Below, in pieces: positions 54,161-63,413 of a stretch of 64,000 bases of DNA (position 1 is the first letter of the stretch; each line of letters starts with the position of its first letter). This stretch comes from Oceanobacillus arenosus (GTDB lineage Bacteria > Bacillota > Bacilli > Bacillales > Amphibacillaceae): NCBI RefSeq assembly GCF_003369575.1, contig NZ_PIOC01000017.1:248001-312000 (forward strand), written 5' to 3'. Position numbers and translations under genes: made by a program. The notes beneath the pieces are model-generated. The model was given only the letters and a program-made list of their open reading frames with translations. It ran no database searches and had not been told where the DNA came from.

Positions 54161-54367
54161 ATGGTGAATAATAATAGTGATCAGGGAAAATTAACAGTCG
54201 TTGGTACAAATATCGATGCGGTAAAAGAGCAAAATGAGCAGTCAGGCATGTCCTATAATGAAGTTAAGGAATGGCTTGCTCAAACAACTGGGGGACATGG
54301 CACTCGAATTTACAGAGACACTCATATTGAGGAAGTTAAAAGGGATAAACAACAGTCAAAGCTGTAA
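54161..54367 (+). CDS. Small protein with TTGGHGT motif, unknown function
   Basis: 68 residues, ATG 54161 with AAAGGGGGG upstream. Contains MSYNEVKEWLAQTTGGHGTRIYRDTHIEEVK, a compact conserved-looking core between polar ends. It resembles short Bacillaceae proteins often found near sporulation genes, but I cannot name it. 21 nt before the DUF3892 gene, so probably one transcript. Confidence 0.65.
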   Translation: MVNNNSDQGKLTVVGTNIDAVKEQNEQSGMSYNEVKEWLAQTTGGHGTRIYRDTHIEEVKRDKQQSKL

Positions 54368-54388
54368 TAAAAGGAGGCAGAGAAACTC

Positions 54389-54700
54389 ATGCAAAAAAAC
54401 TTTGAAAAAATATACAATGAATACCGGAATCAAAGTGAACAACAAACAAGTTTTGATGCGAGGCAAGAATTGTTAGACGGACAAGAAGAAATAATAGCAG
54501 TGAGAAAAAATGATTCTGGCGATATGATTGCATTTAAAACGAATACGGGTCGTGAGCTGGATTATCTCATTGCCTTAAATGAAGCAAAGGCTGGTAAAAT
54601 CGCTCATATTGATGTGTTTCATAAGTATGGAAAAGACATTATTCGCAGTCAACCTGATGGGATAATAGAAAACAATTTAAGTAATTTACCTCAATTTTAA
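54389..54700 (+). CDS. DUF3892 protein
   Basis: 103 residues. The C-terminal half, EIIAVRKNDSGDMIAFKTNTGRELDYLIAL and AHIDVFHKYGKDIIRSQPDG, fits DUF3892. AAAGGAGG precedes the ATG. Its last 15 nt overlap the 3' end of the convergent gene at 54686. Function unknown. Confidence 0.78.
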   Translation: MQKNFEKIYNEYRNQSEQQTSFDARQELLDGQEEIIAVRKNDSGDMIAFKTNTGRELDYLIALNEAKAGKIAHIDVFHKYGKDIIRSQPDGIIENNLSNLPQF

Positions 54701-54895
54701 TATAAAAAAAGAATCGTTTTCCCATTGCTGTGGATGACGATTCTTATGTTTGGTTTTATACATATTATCTTTTTTATTTTTTGTTTTTCTAGTGTGTAAA
54801 TCAAGCTGTGAAAATGGACTTCTATTAATTTCCGGATTTAATCTTCCTTCACGTACTAATTTTCTGCGTTTCTTATTGGCATTAGACTTTGCCAT
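54686..54895 (-). CDS. Small basic protein, unknown function
   Basis: 69 residues from ATG 54895 (MAKSNANKKRRKLVREGRL). Very basic (KKRRK, TRKTKNKK, KTKHKNRH), so probably binds nucleic acid. The C-terminus reads through a terminator-like hairpin, AAGAATCGT...ACGATTCTT, whose T run encodes two Phe, and overlaps the stop of the DUF3892 gene. Looks conserved, but not named. Confidence 0.65.
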   Translation of the reverse strand: MAKSNANKKRRKLVREGRLNPEINRSPFSQLDLHTRKTKNKKDNMYKTKHKNRHPQQWENDSFFILKLR

Positions 54896-55033
54896 TACTC
54901 TCACACTCCCTAAGTATTTGTTTCCATTATACAATATTTCATTACTCTTTTAAAAGGGGGATATTTTTGTAATGGAATGCTAATGATTAAGTTGTAATAG
55001 TAATGGGTTGATCACTAATATGCTAGATTCGAT

Positions 55034-55050
55034 TGTTACTGTTTTGTTAT
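55034..55050 (+). promoter_or_regulatory. WalR (YycF) binding box
   Basis: TGTTAC-TGTTT-TGTTAT fits the direct-repeat consensus TGTWAH-N5-TGTWAH exactly. It lies about 130 nt upstream of the 3D-domain gene; a plausible weak promoter TTGTTC-N16-TATACT is at 55082-55109. Confidence 0.65.
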
Positions 55051-55182
55051 ACCTTGAAACATAACTGTAATCTTTTTAACATTGTTCCGTCATTTTCAAA
55101 TGATATACTTCCAATTAGGAAAATACATAGCGAAGAGAGAAAAAAATGATGGTATTATGCTAAAAAGAAAGCAGGGGGAAAA

Positions 55183-56421
55183 TTGAAAAAGAAATTTGTC
55201 GCAATTACCTTAGCTACAATAATTGCTCTTGGAATTCCTGTAAGCAATTATAGTTACGCAGAGACCACGAATGATTTAGAAGCAATCCAGGATCAACGTA
55301 AAGAAATTAAAGAAAATCTTTCTGATGCAGAAGGTAAGATAGCTAGTGTTGTAAGTGAAATTGAGGAATTGAATAGTCAAATAGAACAAGTAAATCAAAG
55401 ATTAATAGAAAACCAAACCTTAATGAAAGATACCGAGCAAGATATCGAAGGTACAATCGGTGAAATTGAAACGTTACAAGCTGAAAAACAGGAGCTAGAA
55501 ATTTCAATTGAAAAACGCTATGAAATATTAAAAAGTAGAGTATCTTCATATCAAAAGACCGGTGGATCTATTACGTTTTTAGAAGTTATTTTTGGGTCAC
55601 AAAACTTTGGGGATTTTCTTAGTCGAGTCTCTTCAGTAAATAAAATAGCTGAATCAGATGCAATTTTGATGGAAGAGCTTGATGCAGACATTAAAAAAGT
55701 AGAAGAAAATCAAAATCTTTCTTTAGAAAAATTAGATCAATTAAACACGATGAAACAAGAACAAGAGGAAACAGAAAGAGCAATTAATGAACAAAAGCAA
55801 CAAAATGAAGCAAGTAGGCAAGCATTAGAAAATAAACAACAAGAGTTAGTAACTCTAGTAGATAACTTACAAGCGAAAGATACGAATCTCACTGCACTTG
55901 AAGCAGAAACAAAGGCAAAAATTGCGGAAGCTGCCCGATTAGCAGCACAAGCGGCGAAAGAAAAAGAACTAGAAGCGAAATCAGCTGAACCTGTTGTACA
56001 ATTAGCCGCTGCGACAACTAATGTTGAAACAAACAGTGTGAAATCTGAAGAAAAAGTAACGACAAAAGAACAGTCGAATACAGCTGGAAAACAAGAAGAA
56101 ACAAGACAACAACCTGTGGAAAAAACGGAAGGAAAAACCTTTACGATGACGTCAACGGCATACACACTGGAAAGCTCTGGCGGTTCTGGTGTAACGTCAA
56201 CAGGCATTGATTTAAGAAAAAACCCAAACGCAAAAGTAATTGCTGTAGATCCGAGTGTTATCCCATTAGGTTCTGTTGTCCATGTTGAAGGATATGGATA
56301 TGCAATTGCAGGTGATATTGGTGGAGCAATCAAAGGAAATAAGATCGATGTTTATGTTCCAACACATAAAGCCGCATTGAATTGGGGAAGACGCACAGTT
56401 AAAGTAACGATTACAAAATAA
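55183..56421 (+). CDS. Secreted coiled-coil protein with C-terminal 3D domain (cell-wall hydrolase)
   Basis: 412 residues. Sec signal MKKKFVAITLATIIALG with cleavage after YAE-type sequence near 27; PcsB/CwlO-like coiled coil (30-270) with a conserved SFL-type break (SSYQKTGGSITFLEVIFGSQ); disordered Glu/Thr linker; 3D domain (about 318-412) with TSTAYT, VDPSVIPLGS and GDIGGAIKGNKIDVYV carrying the catalytic Asp residues. 3D domains are lytic transglycosylase-like, as in YocH. The WalR box upstream fits a wall-growth role. Confidence 0.88.
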   Translation: MKKKFVAITLATIIALGIPVSNYSYAETTNDLEAIQDQRKEIKENLSDAEGKIASVVSEIEELNSQIEQVNQRLIENQTLMKDTEQDIEGTIGEIETLQAEKQELEISIEKRYEILKSRVSSYQKTGGSITFLEVIFGSQNFGDFLSRVSSVNKIAESDAILMEELDADIKKVEENQNLSLEKLDQLNTMKQEQEETERAINEQKQQNEASRQALENKQQELVTLVDNLQAKDTNLTALEAETKAKIAEAARLAAQAAKEKELEAKSAEPVVQLAAATTNVETNSVKSEEKVTTKEQSNTAGKQEETRQQPVEKTEGKTFTMTSTAYTLESSGGSGVTSTGIDLRKNPNAKVIAVDPSVIPLGSVVHVEGYGYAIAGDIGGAIKGNKIDVYVPTHKAALNWGRRTVKVTITK

Positions 56422-56433
56422 ATAATTGATTGG

Positions 56434-56470
56434 AGAGGAGCAATTAGAATGTAATTGCTCCTCTATTTTT
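56434..56470 (+). terminator. Terminator after the 3D-domain gene
   Basis: AGAGGAGCAATTA (56434-56446) pairs with TAATTGCTCCTCT (56452-56464); ATTTTT follows. Confidence 0.88.
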
Positions 56471-56588
56471 AATCGATAATTTAGTGTAGTTAACTTGCCC
56501 TATAATGGTACAATGTACTATATTATTAACGTGGAATCAATTTGAGAAAAGTATTTCCTTGGTTACCAATTAATAAGGAGGAATAAAC

Positions 56589-57227
56589 ATGCAAGCACCT
56601 TTAGCATATGAAATAAGAAAACCAGCTGTAGTTGATGCAGGAAAAATCTATCCAGCATTATATTTAATCCATGGAATGGGAAGTAATGAGCAGGATCTTT
56701 TGCAATTAGTCGAAGGATTAGAAGAGACATATTATATTTTCAGTGTGAGAGGTCCAATTGTACAACCACCTGGATATGCCTTTTTTACGATGGAGGAATT
56801 TGGCAAGCCACATCGCGATGTCTTTGATCAAGCAATTTCGAAGCTCACGGCATTTATTGATTACAGTTTCGAGGAATATCCAATTGACTCTACCTCTCTA
56901 TATTTAATGGGATTCAGTCAAGGAGCAATTCTTTCTATGAGTCTTGGACTCATACTGGATGATAGAATCAAGGGGATAGCAGCCCTAAGTGGTTATATTC
57001 CTGACTTTATTAAGAACGAAAATGATAACAGAGATGTTCGTGATTTATCCATCTTTATTTCACATGGTGAACAGGATCCTGTTCTGCCATTCGCGTGGGC
57101 GCCAGCAAGTAAGCAATATTTCCAAGAGCATGGTGCAAATGTAGTATTTAAGCAATATGATTCAGGACACACAGTTTCTCAGCAAAATTATCAAGATTTG
57201 AGAGCATGGTTTACTAGTTTACGCTAA
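56589..57227 (+). CDS. Phospholipase/carboxylesterase-family alpha/beta hydrolase
   Basis: 212 residues. Oxyanion region LIHGMGSNEQDLL, nucleophile GFSQGAILS, Asp in SHGEQDPVLP and His in YDSGHTVSQQ complete the triad. No signal peptide, so cytosolic. Similar in plan to B. subtilis YodD. AAGGAGG precedes the ATG. Substrate unknown. Confidence 0.87.
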   Translation: MQAPLAYEIRKPAVVDAGKIYPALYLIHGMGSNEQDLLQLVEGLEETYYIFSVRGPIVQPPGYAFFTMEEFGKPHRDVFDQAISKLTAFIDYSFEEYPIDSTSLYLMGFSQGAILSMSLGLILDDRIKGIAALSGYIPDFIKNENDNRDVRDLSIFISHGEQDPVLPFAWAPASKQYFQEHGANVVFKQYDSGHTVSQQNYQDLRAWFTSLR

Positions 57228-57240
57228 TATTTGTATAACG

Positions 57241-57275
57241 AAAAGAGCACTGTAGAAATTACAGTGCTCTTTTAT
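57241..57275 (+). terminator. Terminator after the esterase gene
   Basis: AAAAGAGCACTGTA (57241-57254) pairs with TACAGTGCTCTTTT (57260-57273). Confidence 0.88.
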
Positions 57276-57306
57276 GTACTTGGATCATTCCTAATAGTTT
57301 GAACTC

Positions 57307-57464
57307 CTATTTAGCGTGTGGATGCTGGTGGACTATGAATATTCCGCTGCAGCACATACACGCTAAATGTACTCGAGTGGATAGATTACGCTCCGTAACC
57401 GAGTGAATCGACAATTTTTGACAAAACTCGGGAGGTGCCAGGCACCCCCAAAATATGCTGGCAC
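57307..57464 (+). repeat. Intergenic palindromic repeat region R4
   Basis: TTTAGCGTGT (57310-57319) and ACACGCTAAA (57358-57367) form one fold-back unit. A second imperfect unit follows (ACTCG...CGAGT), then the palindromic GGTGCCAGGCACC (57434-57446), a motif I recall from intergenic repeats of several bacilli. It abuts the ABC-F stop codon. Confidence 0.5.
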
Positions 57465-59009
57465 CTATTTCGCCCAGTCTTCTACATTCCATACTTTTGT
57501 TACCCAGTCTTCATAGAATTCGGGTTCATGGCAGACGATGACAATGGTTCCTTTATATTCTTTTAATGCCCGTTTTAATTCTTCTTTTGCTACGACATCT
57601 AAATGGTTTGTTGGTTCATCGAATAATAACCAATTGCTTTCATTGAGCATTAACTTACATATTCTAACCTTTGATTGTTCTCCACCACTTAGCTGCTTCA
57701 TCGGCCTTGTTATATGCTCATTTTTTAAGCCTACTTTTGCTAAAATTCCACGTACCTGTGCTTGATTTAAATGCGGAAAGGCATTCCAGACCTCATCAAT
57801 TGGTGTCGTGCTACCCGCTAGTACCTCTTGCTCGTAGTAGGAAGGGAATAGAAAGTCACCAAGTATACGTTTTCCACTTAGTGGCTTGATCTTTCCGAGT
57901 ATCGTTTTTAAAAGCGTCGATTTTCCGACACCATTACTCCCGACAATTGCAATTCGATCCCCACGTTCAATCACGGTTGTTAACTTTGGAAATAATGGAT
58001 GATCATAACCAATCTCGAGCTCTTCTGCTTCGAATACAAAACGACTACTGCTACGTGATTCTTTAAAATTAAATGTCGGCTTCATCGCTGTTTCCGGTCG
58101 ATCAATTCTATCCATTCTCTCTAATTGCTTCTGGCGACTTTTTGCTCGTCCTGTCGTAGAATACCGTGCTTTGTTTTTGGCAATAAAATCTTCTTGTTTC
58201 TTAATATATTCTTGTTGCTTTTCATATGCGTTAATATGCTGATTTTTATTAATCTCTGCAAGTTCGAGAAATTTCTCATATGTAGCTGTATAACGAGTGA
58301 GCTTCGAAAATTCAAGATGGAAGATGACATCAACAACACCATTCATAAATTCCGTATCATGAGAAATTAGTAAAAATGCGTGTGGATATTCTTTTAAATA
58401 GCTGCTTAGCCACTGAATATGCTCCACATCCAAATAGTTTGTCGGCTCATCAAGCAGGAGAACTTCTGGCTGCTCCAATAGCAGTTTCGCAAGCAGTACC
58501 TTTGTCCGCTGTCCTCCGCTTAGTGCAGATACGTCCTTATCAAGCCCAATCGCATCAATGCCAAGTCCATGTGCAGCTTCTTCTATCTTAATATCTAACG
58601 TATAGAAACCGCCAGCCTCTAGCTTATCCTGAATGATACCCATTTCTTCAAGCAGCTCCTCTAATTCTTCTGGAGTCGCTGTCCCCATTTTTTCCGTTAC
58701 TTCATTTAACCGTTTTTCTTGTTCGAATAGGGGGAGAAATGCATCACGAAGCACCTCACGAATCGTTTTCCCTTTTGTTAAAACAGTATGCTGATCCAAG
58801 TAACCATAATTTGTGCCGGGTGTCCAATGGACTTGACCGCTGTCGTGGATTAATTGACCGGTAATAATATTCATCATCGTTGATTTGCCAACACCATTCG
58901 CACCAACTAAACCAACGTGTTCCCCAGCTACCAGCCGAAATGATACATCTTTAAATAATGTGCGATCACCAAAGCTGTGGCTAAGCGCATCAATTGTAAG
59001 TAAACTCAT
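57465..59009 (-). CDS. ABC-F ATPase (YkpA/YbiT-like)
   Basis: 514 residues, two ABC domains in one chain with no membrane part: GANGVGKSTMMN, LSGGQRTKVLLAKLL, VLLLDEPTNYLD; then GSNGVGKSTLLK, LSGGEQSKVRICKLM, LLFDEPTNHLD. The linker between (about 240-320) is basic and helical, as needed to reach the ribosome. ABC-F proteins act on stalled ribosomes or give antibiotic protection; this one looks like a housekeeping member. Confidence 0.9.
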   Translation of the reverse strand: MSLLTIDALSHSFGDRTLFKDVSFRLVAGEHVGLVGANGVGKSTMMNIITGQLIHDSGQVHWTPGTNYGYLDQHTVLTKGKTIREVLRDAFLPLFEQEKRLNEVTEKMGTATPEELEELLEEMGIIQDKLEAGGFYTLDIKIEEAAHGLGIDAIGLDKDVSALSGGQRTKVLLAKLLLEQPEVLLLDEPTNYLDVEHIQWLSSYLKEYPHAFLLISHDTEFMNGVVDVIFHLEFSKLTRYTATYEKFLELAEINKNQHINAYEKQQEYIKKQEDFIAKNKARYSTTGRAKSRQKQLERMDRIDRPETAMKPTFNFKESRSSSRFVFEAEELEIGYDHPLFPKLTTVIERGDRIAIVGSNGVGKSTLLKTILGKIKPLSGKRILGDFLFPSYYEQEVLAGSTTPIDEVWNAFPHLNQAQVRGILAKVGLKNEHITRPMKQLSGGEQSKVRICKLMLNESNWLLFDEPTNHLDVVAKEELKRALKEYKGTIVIVCHEPEFYEDWVTKVWNVEDWAK

Positions 59010-59285
59010 TTTTATAAAACCTCCATGAAAAGTGAAACATATTCCTAAATGGTATATGTTGTATTGAAAATTTTGGTGGCGGGAAATTCATCTGCCACAT
59101 AAACAATGATCGTTCTTCAATTTATCCTTGCCAACGTTTTATTATAGTGGAAAATAAGGAATCTTGCTATAGAAGAAGATGATATTTATCCCTTTTACTT
59201 GTAGAAACGAGAAACATAAAACCTTATTTTAGATAAAATTTGGGAGCAAGATGCAGCTTGACTAATCTGAGAAAAAGAAGTAAAT

Positions 59286-59313
59286 TATAATAGTTCCAAA
59301 ATGAACGGTTCAT
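59286..59313 (+). promoter_or_regulatory. Promoter -10 and operator palindrome of the MarR-exporter operon
   Basis: TATAAT (59286-59291) is followed 9 bp later by the perfect palindrome ATGAAC-G-GTTCAT (59301-59313), where a repressor would block transcription. No good -35 is visible at 17 bp. Self-control by the MarR protein is inference. Confidence 0.45.
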
Positions 59314-59341
59314 AATTAGACGGTTTAATAGGGGGATAAAC

Positions 59342-59827
59342 GTGAATGAAAATGAAAAAAATCAATTGATGCAATCTAGTCAATTATTACATTCTTTTTT
59401 CAGTGTTAATAAAAATATTGTACGAATCGTGCAAAATATAGCGGTAGAAAATGATTTAACTGTTCCGCAATATACGATATTAATGATCGTTATCCATTCT
59501 AAAGAGATGACGCAAAAAAAAGTCGGAGAACAAAGCTTCCTTCCTAAAAGTACATTGAGTCAAGCGGTTGATGGTCTGGTTCGTTTAGGGCTATTAGAGC
59601 GTCAGCAAGTGGTTGGAAATCGGCGGGAAATGAACTTGATAATTTCAGAAAAGGGTGAGCGCTATTTTAAAGACATTCACCTTCAAAATGGTGGAATTCA
59701 CGAGTTATTTCAAGCGGCAATCAAACCGTTATCAAACATGCAGCGTGAAGAACTTCTGAATATGCATCTTCAAATTGCTAAGAATTTAGAAGCATATCAA
59801 ACCACACAGGGAGACGAAATGAAATGA
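59342..59827 (+). CDS. MarR-family transcriptional regulator
   Basis: 161 residues, winged helix-turn-helix: VPQYTILMIVIHSKEMTQKKVG, FLPKSTLSQAVDGLVRLGLLER (recognition helix), NRREMNLIISEKGE (wing). GTG start with GGGGGATA upstream. Overlaps the first exporter gene by 4 nt (ATGA), so it probably controls it in response to a ligand that the exporter removes. Confidence 0.9.
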   Translation: MNENEKNQLMQSSQLLHSFFSVNKNIVRIVQNIAVENDLTVPQYTILMIVIHSKEMTQKKVGEQSFLPKSTLSQAVDGLVRLGLLERQQVVGNRREMNLIISEKGERYFKDIHLQNGGIHELFQAAIKPLSNMQREELLNMHLQIAKNLEAYQTTQGDEMK

Positions 59828-61548
59828 TAAAAATATTAAAGAACTTATCCCGCTATAAGTGGATGGTATTATTTGTTTGTGTTCTTATCTTTGCTCAAAC
59901 AATGACAGATCTTTTTTTACCGACGTTAATGGCAGATATTATTGATAAAGGGGTTGTAATCGGCGACATTCCTTATATTTGGAAAATTGGTGGGATCATG
60001 TTATTCGTTTCGGCACTGGGTGCTGCTGCATCGATTCTGGCAAGTTATTATTCTGCTAAATCGGCAATGGGGCTTGGACGTGATCTAAGGCAAAAGGTTT
60101 TTAATCATGTTGAAAGATTCTCCCTGCAGGAATTTGATGAGATTGGCACAGCATCCCTAATAACTAGAACAACGAATGATATTACGCAAGTGCAACAAGT
60201 TGTAATCATGATGTTGCGAATGGTAATTAGTGCACCAATTATGTTGGTTGGTGGAATTATTATGGCATTATCTATGGATGCGAAATTATCACTTGTATTA
60301 ATCATTACGATGCCGGTGCTAATCGCTGCTATATTAATTATTTTTAAAAAAGGAATGCCACTCTTTAAAAAGGTGCAAACACGATTAGATCACTTAAATC
60401 TTGTATTACGTGAAAATCTAACGGGAATTCGTGTTATCCGCGCATTTAACCGTGAAAATCAAGAGAATGCACGTCTTAAAAAATCAAATAAGAGTTTAAC
60501 CGACGTTTCCATTCAAGTAAATAGAGTGATGGCATTTATGATGCCTATCATGATGCTTGTGATGAACTTAACAGTGGTTGCAATCATCTGGTTTGGTGGG
60601 ATTCGAATCGATGATGGAGTATTGCAGGTTGGCGATCTAATGGCGTTTATCCAATATGTTATGCTAATTATGTTTGCGCTTGTGATGGCATCCATGATGT
60701 TTGTCATGATTCCACGTGCTGCAGTATCTGCAAATAGGATCAATGAAGTACTAGAAATGCAACCCTCGTTCTTTGATGAAGGTGATAAGGAGGCCAATCT
60801 GGAGAAAGCAACAATTGAATTTAAACATGTAAACTTCAGTTATCCTGGTGCAGAAGAACCTGCATTAACGGATATTAATTTTAAAGCGGGACCTGGTGAA
60901 ATCACTGCTATCATTGGTGGTACAGGTTCAGGAAAATCGACGCTTGTCCATTTAATTCCACGTTTTTATGAAATTTCAAGCGGAACTATTCGAATGAATG
61001 GTGTTGACTTACGTGAAGCGACACAAGAGGAAATTCGATCGAAAATTGGGTTTGTTCCACAAAAGGCCATGTTGTTCACTGGTACAGTTGCCGATAATAT
61101 TCGCTATGGAAAAAGGGATGCGACACAAGAGGAAATAGAACACGCTGCAAGGGTTGCACAAGCAGAAGATTTTATTATGAAAATGGAAGATAGGTATCAG
61201 GCTGAAATCGAGCAAGGTGGATCGAATTTATCTGGTGGACAGAAACAACGTCTAGCAATTGCGAGAGCACTTGTGCGTAAACCAGAATTGTATCTATTTG
61301 ATGATAGTTTCTCTGCACTCGATTTTAAGACAGATGCAAACCTTCGAGCAGCACTAAAAGGCGAAACAAAGGATGCAACGGTAATAATGGTTGCCCAACG
61401 AGTGAGCACAGTAATCGACGCCGATCGCATCATTGTGTTAGAAAACGGCCATATGGTCGGCATGGGTACCCATCAAGAACTACTTGCAACAAATGATGTC
61501 TACCGGGAAATTGTAGAGTCCCAGATGACAGAGGAGGAGATCGCATGA
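59824..61548 (+). CDS. ABC exporter half-transporter, degenerate-site subunit
   Basis: 574 residues: six-helix membrane domain then ATPase. Walker A GGTGSGKST and signature LSGGQKQR are standard; Walker B is LYLFDDSFSALD with Asp for the catalytic Glu, and the H-loop reads VAQRVST (Gln for His). Pairs with the next gene, overlapping it by 4 nt. Same plan as the pair at 12587-16142 and as B. subtilis BmrC. Confidence 0.9.
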   Translation: MIKILKNLSRYKWMVLFVCVLIFAQTMTDLFLPTLMADIIDKGVVIGDIPYIWKIGGIMLFVSALGAAASILASYYSAKSAMGLGRDLRQKVFNHVERFSLQEFDEIGTASLITRTTNDITQVQQVVIMMLRMVISAPIMLVGGIIMALSMDAKLSLVLIITMPVLIAAILIIFKKGMPLFKKVQTRLDHLNLVLRENLTGIRVIRAFNRENQENARLKKSNKSLTDVSIQVNRVMAFMMPIMMLVMNLTVVAIIWFGGIRIDDGVLQVGDLMAFIQYVMLIMFALVMASMMFVMIPRAAVSANRINEVLEMQPSFFDEGDKEANLEKATIEFKHVNFSYPGAEEPALTDINFKAGPGEITAIIGGTGSGKSTLVHLIPRFYEISSGTIRMNGVDLREATQEEIRSKIGFVPQKAMLFTGTVADNIRYGKRDATQEEIEHAARVAQAEDFIMKMEDRYQAEIEQGGSNLSGGQKQRLAIARALVRKPELYLFDDSFSALDFKTDANLRAALKGETKDATVIMVAQRVSTVIDADRIIVLENGHMVGMGTHQELLATNDVYREIVESQMTEEEIA

Positions 61549-63407
61549 GCAGTAAAAGCGGGCCAACAGCTCACGGAAGAGGTCCTGGTCATGGCCCGGG
61601 TGGCGGCAGCATGGTCATGGGCGGACAGAAGGTAAAGGATTTTAAAGGAACATTGAAGCGTCTCCTTCAATATTTGAAACCACGCCGTAATAAATTAATC
61701 GCAGTTTTCTTTGCGGCTATTTTAAGTACAATTTTCTCGATTATCGGTCCAAAGCTTACTGGTATAGCGATTACTGAACTATTTGAAGGGGCATATGGCA
61801 AGCTGCAAGGGATACCAGATGCTGCAATTAACTTCGGAAAAATTGGCGAGATTCTGTTATTTCTTGTCGGATTATATATTTTTAGCAGCCTATTCACCTA
61901 TTTGCAACAGTATTTAATGTCTGATGTTGCTCAGAAAACGGTGTATGATCTTCGAGAGGATGTTAATGATAAGCTTCAGAAACTTCCGCTTAAATATTTT
62001 GATGGACATTCGAACGGTGAGACGCTTAGCAGGGTTACGAATGATATTGATACAATTGGAACGACGTTACAGCAAAGCTTAACACAGTTCATCACTTCAA
62101 TCGTCACGATTATAGGTGTGATTATTATGATGTTAACGATAAGTCCAATCCTAACTATAATAACTGTAATAAGCTTACCTGTTTCTATATTTGTCATTCA
62201 GCCTATTTTAAAACGATCGCAAAGGCATTTTGCTGACCAGCAGCGTACGCTTGGTCAATTAAATGGTCATATCGAAGAAATATATACTGGTCATCAAGTT
62301 GTAAAGGCATTTGGATATGAAAAAAAAGCAGGAGAACAGTTTGATTCGGTTAATGAGGAATTGTATCAAGCTGGTGCAAAAGCACAATTTATTTCCGGTA
62401 TCATCATGCCGATGATGTCTTTCATTGGTAATTTAAGCTATGTGCTTATTTGTGTTGTTGGTGGTATTTTAGTGACACAACGTGCGATTTCAATTGGTGA
62501 TATTCAAGCGTTTATTTCTTATTCCAAACAGTTCACACAGCCAATAATGCAAACTGCTAATATCGCAAATATTATTCAGGCGACAGTTGCAGCAGCTGAA
62601 CGGGTCTTTGAACTACTTGATGAAGTGGAAGAAGTAAAAGAAGATACGTCTATACAATTATCACGAGCAAAAGGTGCGGTTGCTTTTGAGCATGTAGACT
62701 TCGGATATGGTGAAAACCTATTAATCCAAGACATGAATATTGACGTGCATCCTGGACAAACTGTTGCAATCGTTGGACCAACGGGTGCAGGAAAAACAAC
62801 GATGATTAATCTATTGATGCGCTTCTATGAAGTAAATGGTGGGAAGATTAAGATTGATGGGATAGACATACAGAATATGTCACGAAAAGATCTTCGGAAT
62901 AGTTTTGGTATGGTACTCCAGGACACATGGCTATTTAATGGGACGATCAAGGAGAATTTGGCATTTGGGAAAGAAGGCGCGACAGATGAAGAAATATATG
63001 CTGCTGCACGTACAGCTCATGCTGATCACTTTATTCGAACATTGCCAGATGGATATGAAACGATCCTAAATGAAGAGGCATCGAATATTTCTCAAGGACA
63101 AAAGCAATTGCTAACTATCGCAAGGGCTGTTCTTGCAAATCCGCCAATCATGATTCTGGATGAAGCTACCTCAAGTGTAGATACAAGAACGGAAGTATTT
63201 ATACAACAAGCAATGAACCGATTGATGGAGGGACGAACAAGTTTTGTCATTGCCCACCGTCTTTCTACGATAAGGGATGCAGATATCATTCTTGTCATGG
63301 ACCAAGGAAAAGTTATAGAACAAGGGACACATGTAGAATTACTAGAGAAAAATGGATTCTATGCTGACTTATATAATAGTCAATTTTCTGAAAGAACGGC
63401 AGGCTAA
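61545..63407 (+). CDS. ABC exporter half-transporter, catalytically complete subunit
   Basis: 620 residues. Walker A GPTGAGKTT, Walker B MILDEATSSVD with Glu, H-loop IAHRLST; signature NISQGQKQ is degenerate. Complements its partner. The first 27 residues are Gly/His/Pro-rich (SGPTAHGRGPGHGPGGG), an extra disordered head absent from the 12587 protein. Resembles BmrD/YheH. Third gene of the MarR operon; the drug or peptide substrate is unknown. Confidence 0.9.
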   Translation: MSSKSGPTAHGRGPGHGPGGGSMVMGGQKVKDFKGTLKRLLQYLKPRRNKLIAVFFAAILSTIFSIIGPKLTGIAITELFEGAYGKLQGIPDAAINFGKIGEILLFLVGLYIFSSLFTYLQQYLMSDVAQKTVYDLREDVNDKLQKLPLKYFDGHSNGETLSRVTNDIDTIGTTLQQSLTQFITSIVTIIGVIIMMLTISPILTIITVISLPVSIFVIQPILKRSQRHFADQQRTLGQLNGHIEEIYTGHQVVKAFGYEKKAGEQFDSVNEELYQAGAKAQFISGIIMPMMSFIGNLSYVLICVVGGILVTQRAISIGDIQAFISYSKQFTQPIMQTANIANIIQATVAAAERVFELLDEVEEVKEDTSIQLSRAKGAVAFEHVDFGYGENLLIQDMNIDVHPGQTVAIVGPTGAGKTTMINLLMRFYEVNGGKIKIDGIDIQNMSRKDLRNSFGMVLQDTWLFNGTIKENLAFGKEGATDEEIYAAARTAHADHFIRTLPDGYETILNEEASNISQGQKQLLTIARAVLANPPIMILDEATSSVDTRTEVFIQQAMNRLMEGRTSFVIAHRLSTIRDADIILVMDQGKVIEQGTHVELLEKNGFYADLYNSQFSERTAG

Positions 63408-63413
63408 GCCTTA

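Noticed and set aside
55737-56333. 198-residue minus-strand frame
   Set aside because: Antisense to the Ala/Glu/Lys-rich part of the 3D-domain gene; Ser/Cys/Phe-rich shadow.
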